Below are positions 1 to 5,236 of a stretch of 6,471 nucleotides of DNA, piece after piece. The translations under genes were made by a program, and so were the position numbers. The notes under the pieces are model-generated. The model was not told the origin of the DNA. It saw only the letters and a program-made list of their open reading frames with translations, and did not search any database. This DNA comes from Flavobacteria bacterium RIFCSPLOWO2_12_FULL_31_7 (GTDB lineage Bacteria; Bacteroidota; Bacteroidia; Flavobacteriales; Flavobacteriaceae), in assembly GCA_001800945.1 (NCBI GenBank), contig MGWJ01000117.1, forward strand, positions 1 to 6,471, read 5' to 3'. Within the stretch, counting starts at the first letter, position 1. Each line of letters starts with the position of its first letter.

Positions 1-209
1 ATAATAAATTGTTTTTTGCCGCGAATAATATATGTGTATTCTTCAAATTCAGGTGTTTGAAAAGGCTCGCTCCAGTTTGGTGGTGCAATCATATGTGCTA
101 TGGAAATGTCGTTGTTTTGTGTGGCAACTTTTCCATGATGTTCTTCTATTAGCTTTCCATCAGTTGTAGGGACTACAAAAGGGGCTTTTTGAATGATGTA
201 TTTTTTCAT
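1..209 (-). CDS. Cupin-domain protein, partial (C-terminus beyond left edge)
   Basis: Reading leftwards from the ATG at 209-207 there is an open frame of 69 codons to the edge, beginning MKKYIIQKAPFVVPTTDGKL. Residues 42-69 resemble cupin motif 1: E57, six residues, then G64 (EYTYIIRG) fits the E-x6-G half. The usual metal-binding HxH is not present at the expected place, where SEPFQTP is seen. The start of a beta-barrel (KKQFI) follows. Small single-domain cupins of this kind are about 110-120 residues, so roughly half the gene is here. The start lies 7 bases after the stop of the upstream ATPase gene, so the two are probably one transcript. An AGGAAA 12-17 bases before the ATG may be a weak ribosome-binding site. 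The substrate is unknown; the non-canonical motif makes a metal-dependent enzyme uncertain. Confidence 0.75.
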   Translation of the reverse strand, partial: MKKYIIQKAPFVVPTTDGKLIEEHHGKVATQNNDISIAHMIAPPNWSEPFQTPEFEEYTYIIRGKKQFI

Positions 210-216
210 AAATCTA

Positions 217-1725
217 TTATTTTCCTTTTAAAACACGCATCAATACACTAAATGCACCACGAATAAAACTAGCGCTAGTTACTACTTTGACTACAGATTT
301 TCCAATTACTGATGCGGTACTAGGTTCTTTGCTTTCTTGTTTTTCTTCTTCCGCTTCGGCAGTTTCGGATGAAATTTCTTCAATTTTTTTAGTTAAAATT
401 TCATAAGCACTTTCACGGTCAATTTCTTCTGCATATTTTTTAACTAATTTCGATTTCGAATTAATCGTGTCAATTTCACTTTGGGTTAAAATGTCCATTC
501 TGCTTTCAGGTGTTCGCATCATGGTTGCTGCTAATGGGGTTGGAATTCCTTTTTCGTTCAAGGCAGTAACTAATGCTTCACCAATTCCTAAAGAAGTTAA
601 TAATTCTTCTGTTTTGTAAAATTCAGAAGTGGGATAATTATCTGCAGTTTGATTGATGGCTTGTCTATCATTAGCAGTGAAAGCACGCAATGCATGTTGT
701 ATTTTTAAACCTAATTGTGCTAAAACGCCTTTCGGAATGTCCATTGGGTTTTGTGTGATGAAATACACACCAATTCCTTTGGAACGAATTAATTTTATTA
801 TAGTTTCAATCTGATCTAATAAAGTTTTACTAGCTTCATTAAATATAAGGTGTGCTTCGTCAATAAAAATGACTAATTCTGGTTGTTCTACATCGCCTTT
901 TTCTGGCATTTGGTTATAAATCTCAGCTAATAAATTCAACATGAAAGTTGAAAATAACTTTGGTTTATCCTGAATATCGTTTAATCGTACTATATTAATG
1001 TATCCGAATCCGTTTTCATCAATTCGCATCAAGTCTTCAATTTCAAAAGATTTTTCACCAAAAAAGATATCGGCACCTTGCTGTTCTAATTCGATGATTT
1101 TTCTAAGAATGGTTCCTGTTGTTGCAGTTGAAATTTTTCCGTACGATTCTGAAATTTCTTCTTTTCCTTCTTCAGTAATATAATTCATTACCTTTTTAAT
1201 ATCCTTTAAATCTAACAAAGGCATTTTGTTATCGTCACAATATTTAAAAATTACCGAAATAACACCAGCTTGAGTATCATTCAAATCTAAAATTCGAGAA
1301 AACAAAACCGGACCAAATTCCGAAACAGTAGCTCGAAGTCGCACACCATTTTGTTCCGAAAGGGTTAGCAATTCGGTAGAAAAACCTTTAGGTGCGAAAG
1401 GAATATTTAGTTTAGCATGACGTTCTGTAATGAAACTTTTTTCTTCTCCAGGTTGGGCTACACCAGAAAAATCTCCTTTAATATCCATCATTAAAACTGG
1501 AATCCCTTTTGCTGCCAACTGCTCAGATAATACTTGAATCGTTTTTGTTTTTCCTGTTCCAGTAGCACCGGCAATTAATCCATGGCGGTTTAATGTTTTT
1601 AAAGGAATATTCACGGGAGTTTCCGCAATGGTTTCGCCTTCAAACATTCCAGCGCCAAGAGTAATGGAATCACCTTTTGAAGTATAACCAGATTGTAAAG
1701 CAGAAATAAAGTTTTCTTTTGACAT
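217..1725 (-). CDS. DUF853 / HerA-like P-loop ATPase (YjgR family)
   Basis: This is a 502-residue protein, close to the roughly 500 residues of the E. coli YjgR type. It has a Walker A motif GATGTGKT at 53-60, a DIKGDFSG segment at 81-88 typical of the HerA/FtsK-like fold, a Walker B motif LVIFIDEAH at 284-292, and FITQNP at 322-327, a likely sensor strand. R347 in ALRAFTANDRQAI lies in the conserved region after it. Residues 425-470 are Lys/Glu-rich and probably form a coiled or flexible linker. The last 30 residues (SVIGKSVVKVV onward) are amphipathic and basic. No signal peptide is seen, so it should be cytoplasmic. The family is annotated as a putative hexameric NTPase related to the HerA DNA translocase, but its cellular job is not established. 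The first Met gives a complete N-terminus, with the Walker A at the usual distance. It is transcribed divergently from the ton genes and leads into the cupin gene. Confidence 0.9.
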   Translation of the reverse strand: MSKENFISALQSGYTSKGDSITLGAGMFEGETIAETPVNIPLKTLNRHGLIAGATGTGKTKTIQVLSEQLAAKGIPVLMMDIKGDFSGVAQPGEEKSFITERHAKLNIPFAPKGFSTELLTLSEQNGVRLRATVSEFGPVLFSRILDLNDTQAGVISVIFKYCDDNKMPLLDLKDIKKVMNYITEEGKEEISESYGKISTATTGTILRKIIELEQQGADIFFGEKSFEIEDLMRIDENGFGYINIVRLNDIQDKPKLFSTFMLNLLAEIYNQMPEKGDVEQPELVIFIDEAHLIFNEASKTLLDQIETIIKLIRSKGIGVYFITQNPMDIPKGVLAQLGLKIQHALRAFTANDRQAINQTADNYPTSEFYKTEELLTSLGIGEALVTALNEKGIPTPLAATMMRTPESRMDILTQSEIDTINSKSKLVKKYAEEIDRESAYEILTKKIEEISSETAEAEEEKQESKEPSTASVIGKSVVKVVTSASFIRGAFSVLMRVLKGK

Positions 1726-1926
1726 TTTGATGAGTTTTTGTTAATACAAAGATGGATTTTTTTTTAAAAACATGGAAATTTTATGTAACAAAAACCAATT
1801 TTAAGAGACTTTACATTTTCTTAACATTTCAAATTATTAAAATAATCTTTTTTTATTGAATAATTAATAGCTAAATACAAATAATTTTAAATATAATTTC
1901 GATATACTAGTTTTTTGGTACGATTG

Positions 1927-1953
1927 TTGCATAATTTCAAACTTGAAATGCAA
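1927..1953. promoter_or_regulatory. Imperfect palindrome, candidate operator upstream of exbB
   Basis: The sequence reads TTGCA-TAA-TTTCAA, a two-base centre AC, then TTGAAA-TGCAA. The arms are 6 + 5 matching base pairs, broken only by a three-base bulge on the left. It is followed by a T-rich stretch, but no gene ends into this region, so a terminator role is unlikely. It ends about 40 bases upstream of the -7 box, a position where a regulator could bind. No known Bacteroidota operator was recognised; it does not look like a canonical Fur box. In such AT-rich DNA a chance palindrome cannot be excluded. Confidence 0.3.
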
Positions 1954-1987
1954 TTTTTATTAAATTAGTTTTTTTTTAAAACCTAAT

Positions 1988-2003
1988 TCGCATAAATTTG
2001 CGA
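1988..2003 (+). promoter_or_regulatory. Candidate Bacteroidota promoter -7 box for the ton operon
   Basis: TAAATTTG at 1993-2000 fits the Bacteroidota sigma-A -7 consensus TAnnTTTG exactly. At the -33 position (about 1969-1975) there is a run of T but no TTG, so the match is one-sided. Transcription would begin near 2007 and leave a leader of about 55 bases before the exbB ATG. The box sits inside a palindrome with 5-bp arms, TCGCA and TGCGA (1988-1992 and 1999-2003), so a repressor could bind over it. The same octamer also occurs by chance inside coding sequence elsewhere in the window, so the motif alone is not proof. Confidence 0.5.
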
Positions 2004-2062
2004 CTATCAAAATAAAATTGAAATCAAATAATTAATCAATTCAAACTTAAAAATTTTAGAAA

Positions 2063-2887
2063 ATGGAACAGGATTTAAACGTTTCTGTAGAGAACAAAGG
2101 AAGCAAAGGAAGTAGTGTTTTTGCAGCTTTAACTATTGTAATTTGTATAGTTATTGGAGCTTTATTATGGAGTTTTGTTATGGGTGCGCCAGCAAACTTC
2201 GTTAAAAATGATCCAGCTGGACAACCGTTACCAGGAAATTACTTAGGTATGGTTTACAAAGGAGGATACATCGTTCCTGTGTTAATGGGATTATTGTTAA
2301 TGACAATTGTTTTCTCTGTAGAAAGATTCATCGTTTTGAAAAAAGCAGCTGGTAATGGAAATTTAGATAACTTCGTAAAAGGAGTATTGTCTCAAATTAA
2401 AAGTGGAGATGTTCAAGGAGCAATTACAGCATGTGATACACAAGAAGGTTCTGTTGCTAATGTAATTAAAGCAGGTTTATTAAAATCAGAGCAAGTTAAA
2501 AAAGACGGTTTAGATGTTGATACTGCAACTGAAAACATTACTAAAGAAGTAGAACAAGCAACTTCATTAGAAATGCCAATGTTAGAAAAACACTTAACTA
2601 TTATTTCTACTTTAGTATCTATTGGTACATTATTAGGATTATTAGGAACAGTATCTGGTATGATTAAAGCATTCGCTGGATTAGCAGAAGGTACTCCAGA
2701 CCAAGCAGAATTAGCAAATGGTATTTCTGAAGCGTTAATTAATACTGCAACTGGTATCTCAACTTCTACGTTAGCAGTTATCGCTTACAACTATTTTACT
2801 TCTAAAATTGATACTTTAACTTATTTTATTGACGAAGCTGGTTTCGCAATTTCTCAAGCTTACAAAAGAGCTAAAGGAGGAAACTAA
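2063..2887 (+). CDS. exbB: ExbB/TolQ/MotA-family proton-channel protein of the Ton system
   Basis: This inner-membrane subunit surrounds the ExbD helices, conducts protons and drives TonB. The 274 residues contain four hydrophobic segments: about 18-41, 68-90, 177-203 and 222-246. The last two hold the family signature: GLLGTVSGMI at 192-201 with T196, and EALINTATGI at 223-232, where T228 aligns with the channel threonine of the E. coli EALIAT segment. Residues 91-175 form the cytoplasmic domain. E. coli ExbB has three helices; the extra N-terminal one here should place the N-terminus in the cytoplasm, and I recall the same in other Bacteroidota ExbB proteins. The start is fixed by an in-frame TAG two codons upstream (2057-2059). 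It is the first gene of the operon, 40 bases before the first exbD. TolQ is an alternative name, but the tonB gene downstream favours ExbB. Confidence 0.93.
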   Translation: MEQDLNVSVENKGSKGSSVFAALTIVICIVIGALLWSFVMGAPANFVKNDPAGQPLPGNYLGMVYKGGYIVPVLMGLLLMTIVFSVERFIVLKKAAGNGNLDNFVKGVLSQIKSGDVQGAITACDTQEGSVANVIKAGLLKSEQVKKDGLDVDTATENITKEVEQATSLEMPMLEKHLTIISTLVSIGTLLGLLGTVSGMIKAFAGLAEGTPDQAELANGISEALINTATGISTSTLAVIAYNYFTSKIDTLTYFIDEAGFAISQAYKRAKGGN

Positions 2888-2927
2888 GATTTCATAAAAA
2901 TAAATTATAAAGTTAAAATAAAGTAAA

Positions 2928-3569
2928 ATGGCAAATATAAAAACATCTAAAAAAAGCACAAGAATCGACATGACGGCCATGTGTGACGTTGCGTTTTTGT
3001 TATTGTCCTTTTTTATTATGACAGCAACAGCAAAAGTACCTGAGCCTAAGCCAGTAGATACGCCTGCGTCAACCGTTAAAGCTAAATTGCCAGAAAGAAA
3101 CTTATTGACTATTACTATTGGTGATAGTGCTGTATATTTAGGAATGTCTGATAGAGAAACTAGAATTGCGGCTTTAGAGGCTATGTCATTAAAATACAAT
3201 ATAGCTTTTACGCCAAAAGAAATTAAAGATTTTTCTTTATTAGAGTCATTCGGAGTTCCATTGGATCAATTAAAGTCTTTACTAGCACTTGAAAATGGTA
3301 AAAGAAACAAACCAGGAATTCAAGAAGGTATTCCTTATAAAGGAGATATTTCTGAAAATGAATTGTCTGACTGGGTTTTTTATGCAAGTGAAGCGGTTAT
3401 CTTGGAACAACAAGGTAGAGGTGTAGAAAAATTAAAAGAAATTGAAGTTGCTATAAAAGGTGGTTCTAAAGAAAAATATCCAGTTGTAAAAAGAGTATTT
3501 GATATTCTTCAAAAACAAAACGTGAATAATTTTTATTTAGTAACTTCATTAAGAAGTGAAGATTTTTAA
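2928..3569 (+). CDS. exbD: ExbD/TolR-family protein, first copy, with enlarged periplasmic domain
   Basis: This single-pass inner-membrane partner of ExbB carries the proton-binding Asp. The short cytoplasmic start (residues 1-15) is basic. The helix runs about 17-36 and contains MCDVAFLLLSFFIM, where D20 matches the essential Asp of E. coli ExbD (D25). A Pro-rich segment follows at 38-56, then a strand LTITIG at 59-64. The conserved ExbD/TolR periplasmic core is recognisable at about 172-208 (IEVAIKGG, then YPVVKRVFDIL, then FYLVTSL). At 213 residues it is much longer than E. coli ExbD (141). The excess is a helical-looking insertion of about 80 residues (roughly 83-160) within the periplasmic domain. 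The gene ends 18 bases before the second exbD. The two copies differ greatly outside the helix and core, so they are not a recent duplication. Confidence 0.92.
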   Translation: MANIKTSKKSTRIDMTAMCDVAFLLLSFFIMTATAKVPEPKPVDTPASTVKAKLPERNLLTITIGDSAVYLGMSDRETRIAALEAMSLKYNIAFTPKEIKDFSLLESFGVPLDQLKSLLALENGKRNKPGIQEGIPYKGDISENELSDWVFYASEAVILEQQGRGVEKLKEIEVAIKGGSKEKYPVVKRVFDILQKQNVNNFYLVTSLRSEDF

Positions 3570-3587
3570 TTAAAATAAAAATATAAC

Positions 3588-4160
3588 ATGGCAGAATTAA
3601 ATACCGGTGGCGGTGGCGGTAAAGGCGGTAAAGTAAGAAGTAAAAAATCAAACCCAGGAGTTGACTTAACTGCGATGGTGGATTTAGCTTTCTTATTGAT
3701 TACTTTCTTTATCCTAACAACCACATTATCCAAGCCACAATCAATGGATTTATCTTTACCAGATACGGATAAACCAAATCCAAATGATGTTCCACCAGAG
3801 GCTCCAGCTTGGAGAACACTGACGGTTGTTTTGGGTAAAAATGATAAGTTGGTTTATTATATTGGATTAACAGATGCTCCTTATGTTGATGCTGAAATTA
3901 ACGGAAAGCCAAAATTGGAAAATTATGGTGGAAAAGGAATCAGAAAAGCAATTTTAGCACACAATAAATATGTGTTAGAGCATGTTGATGATCCAAATAA
4001 AGAAGGATTAACCGTTCTTATAAAGGCAAGTAAATCGGCAAATTATAAAAACGTTGTTGATATATTAGATGAAATGGCAATTATAAAGCCACGTTCCTAT
4101 TCTATAGTAGATGTAACTCCAGGCGATATCAAAATGCTTGAAGATAAAAAGATAAAATAA
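3588..4160 (+). CDS. exbD: ExbD/TolR-family protein, second copy
   Basis: This is a second ExbD, probably present in the same complex as the first. The N-terminus is glycine-rich (GGGGGKGGK at 7-15) and basic, and should be cytoplasmic. The transmembrane helix is about 29-48 and carries D32 in AMVDLAFLLITFFIL, the equivalent of the channel Asp. A Pro/Asp-rich linker at 55-72 is followed by the strand LTVVLG at 78-83. The periplasmic core is at about 141-176 (LTVLIKASKSANYKNVVDIL to YSIVDV). Between these there is an insertion of about 40 residues relative to E. coli ExbD, including YGGKGIRKAILAHN. Two tandem exbD genes are usual in Bacteroidota ton loci; disruption of exbD2 in Flavobacterium psychrophilum was reported to attenuate virulence (from memory). 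It lies 21 bases before tonB. Confidence 0.92.
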   Translation: MAELNTGGGGGKGGKVRSKKSNPGVDLTAMVDLAFLLITFFILTTTLSKPQSMDLSLPDTDKPNPNDVPPEAPAWRTLTVVLGKNDKLVYYIGLTDAPYVDAEINGKPKLENYGGKGIRKAILAHNKYVLEHVDDPNKEGLTVLIKASKSANYKNVVDILDEMAIIKPRSYSIVDVTPGDIKMLEDKKIK

Positions 4161-4181
4161 CCTAACTTTAAATATACAAAA

Positions 4182-5009
4182 ATGAGTGCAAACGCAAATC
4201 TTAGCGAAGCTAGCTTAATAGATAATATATTCGAAGGACGTAATAAAAGTTATGGTGCATACGAATTAAGAACTAACAGTTCTAAAAGAACAGTAGTAGC
4301 TTTAATTTTATCTTCAATATTTTTCATCGGAATGGTTGTTGCTCTATACTTTACTATGAAAAGTAAAGAGAAAGTAGAAGAGAAAATTACCAAAGTGGAA
4401 CTTAAAAAAGTAAATACACCACTTAAAAAAGAAGAAAAGAAAATTCTTGAGGAAATCAAAAAAGAAATTCCTATCGAAAAGGTGAAATCTGTGGTAGACA
4501 TTGTGAAAAACGTTCCTCCAGTAGTAGTTGCAAAAAAAACTACAGATAAAGAGATTCCTCCAACAGATGAATTTAAAAATGTAAAAACAGGTTCTGATGA
4601 TGTAAAGGGTGATGCAACTGCCCAAAAACAAAAAGAAGGAGAACAAGCACAAGAAGACCAAAAAGGAGATGATACAGATTATAATCAAATTTTTACCTCT
4701 GTGCAAGTTTCAGCTTCGCCTCCAGGTGGTATGCAAGCTTTTAGAAAGCAAATTGCAAGTACATTTCGCTTACCTGAAGTAGAAGAAACTACAACTGGTA
4801 ATGTTATTGCTAAGTTTGTCGTTTCAGAAGATGGTTCAATTAGTGATATTAAAATTTTGAAAGAAAGTCCTGCCGGTTTAGGTTTAGGAAAGGAAGCAAC
4901 TAGAATTTTATTAAAGTCTCCTAAATGGACACCTGGTATCGTTAACGGAAGAAGTGTAAAACAATACTACACTTTACCTATTTCAATTCAAATTACTGCT
5001 TCAGAATAA
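4182..5009 (+). CDS. tonB: TonB energy transducer
   Basis: TonB spans the periplasm and transmits ExbB/ExbD proton-motive energy to TonB-dependent outer-membrane transporters. Of the 275 residues, 15-30 (NIFEGRNKSYGAYELR) are the conserved cytoplasmic N-terminus of Bacteroidota TonB proteins. The single transmembrane helix is about 37-58. Residues 60-165 form a charged linker: first Lys/Glu-rich with some Pro (80-130), then Gln/Glu/Asp-rich (140-166). The C-terminal TonB domain is 166-275, with PPGGM at 180-184, LPEVEETTTGNVIAKF at 197-212, EDGSISDI at 216-223 and KWTPG at 248-252, the last matching the W/PG region of E. coli TonB. The stop is one base before the ATG of the next gene, suggesting translational coupling. 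This CTD is the parent-like copy for the two repeats in the 321-residue protein downstream. Confidence 0.95.
   Translation: MSANANLSEASLIDNIFEGRNKSYGAYELRTNSSKRTVVALILSSIFFIGMVVALYFTMKSKEKVEEKITKVELKKVNTPLKKEEKKILEEIKKEIPIEKVKSVVDIVKNVPPVVVAKKTTDKEIPPTDEFKNVKTGSDDVKGDATAQKQKEGEQAQEDQKGDDTDYNQIFTSVQVSASPPGGMQAFRKQIASTFRLPEVEETTTGNVIAKFVVSEDGSISDIKILKESPAGLGLGKEATRILLKSPKWTPGIVNGRSVKQYYTLPISIQITASE
4677..5006 (+). repeat. TonB C-terminal-domain repeat, copy A (within tonB)
   Basis: These 110 codons (DYNQIF to ITASE) align without any gap to two later stretches, at 5420-5749 and 5849-6178. By hand count copy A shares 71/110 residues with copy B and 69/110 with copy C. The match starts about 18 residues before the PPGGM motif, so the end of the linker was duplicated together with the domain. 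Confidence 0.9.
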
Positions 5010-5010
5010 T

Positions 5011-5235
5011 ATGAATTGGTTAAATAATTTAAAACAGAAATCGCCCAAACAGCGATTTCTGTTTATTTTAGGACTTTTAATATTTTGTTTTTATTTGTTT
5101 TTAGCCTATTTGGTTGCCTTCTGGGAAGAGTTTCCTCTAGAGGTTTCTATGACTAGAAGAAGAATATTTTCAGGTTTATTAGTGTTATATGCAAGTTTCA
5201 GATTTTACAGATTAATTAAAAAAGAAGAAGAGTAA
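5011..5235 (+). CDS. Small two-helix inner-membrane protein of unknown function
   Basis: A 74-residue protein starts MNWLNNLKQKSPKQRFLFIL. It has hydrophobic segments at about 16-38 and 52-67, separated by a short acidic loop (WEEFPLEVSM) and Arg residues (TRRR at 48-51). Positive charges before the first helix and after the second suggest both ends are cytoplasmic and the loop periplasmic. It begins one base after the tonB stop and ends one base before the next gene (TAATATG and TAACATG junctions), which points to a co-translated operon gene. From memory, small membrane proteins like this follow tonB in other Flavobacterium genomes, which supports a real gene; I could not check this. A strong hairpin lies in codons 8-18. 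No function can be assigned; an accessory of the Ton complex is a guess from position only. Confidence 0.75.
   Translation: MNWLNNLKQKSPKQRFLFILGLLIFCFYLFLAYLVAFWEEFPLEVSMTRRRIFSGLLVLYASFRFYRLIKKEEE
5032..5069 (+). terminator. 13-bp perfect hairpin with T-rich tail just after tonB
   Basis: The left arm AAACAGAAATCGC (5032-5044) and the right arm GCGATTTCTGTTT (5052-5064) are exact reverse complements around a 7-base loop CCAAACA. A T-rich stretch (TTTATTTT, 5062-5069) follows and an A-rich stretch precedes, the layout of an intrinsic terminator usable from either strand. It begins 22 bases after the tonB stop, where the end of a core ton transcript would be expected. It also lies inside codons 8-18 of the 74-residue gene. 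It may therefore act as a leaky terminator or attenuator that ribosomes translating this gene would open. The stem has only 5 G-C pairs and the first T's of the tail are in the stem, so termination is not certain. Confidence 0.5.
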
Positions 5236-5236
5236 C

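Larger units (their letters stand above)
1726..2062. other. Divergent intergenic region between the ATPase and exbB
   Basis: This is 337 bases without a convincing gene, very rich in A and T with several homopolymer runs. It must hold the promoters for both divergent transcripts. The rightward side has a clear -7-like box (1993-2000) and two palindromes, listed separately. For the leftward gene the best candidate is CATCTTTG read on the minus strand (1754-1747), one base off the Bacteroidota TAnnTTTG consensus. It has no TTG at the proper upstream distance, so it is only a weak suggestion. No tRNA, small-RNA terminator or riboswitch-like structure was recognised. Confidence 0.8.

Noticed and set aside
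998..1183. Plus-strand open frame of 61 codons
   Set aside because: It lies antisense inside the well-supported ATPase gene and shows no domain or start signal.
1747..1754. Possible minus-strand -7 box (CATCTTTG) for the ATPase gene
   Set aside because: It is one base off consensus and has no TTG at the right distance; mentioned in the intergenic entry but not claimed as a promoter.
2816..3199. Minus-strand open frame of 127 codons
   Set aside because: It is antisense to the end of exbB and the start of exbD; its hydrophobic run mirrors the exbD transmembrane helix.
3466..3651. Minus-strand open frame of 61 codons
   Set aside because: It is a shadow across the exbD-exbD junction; its Phe/Leu-rich composition comes from A-rich coding sequence on the other strand.
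4207..4216. Perfect 10-base palindrome AAGCTAGCTT
   Set aside because: It is within codons 9-12 of tonB, short, and expected by chance in this length of sequence.
4250..4706. Two overlapping minus-strand open frames, rich in Phe and Ser
   Set aside because: They are antisense to the Lys/Glu-rich TonB linker, whose AAA/GAA codons read as TTT/TTC on the other strand. The low-complexity Phe content is the sign of a shadow.
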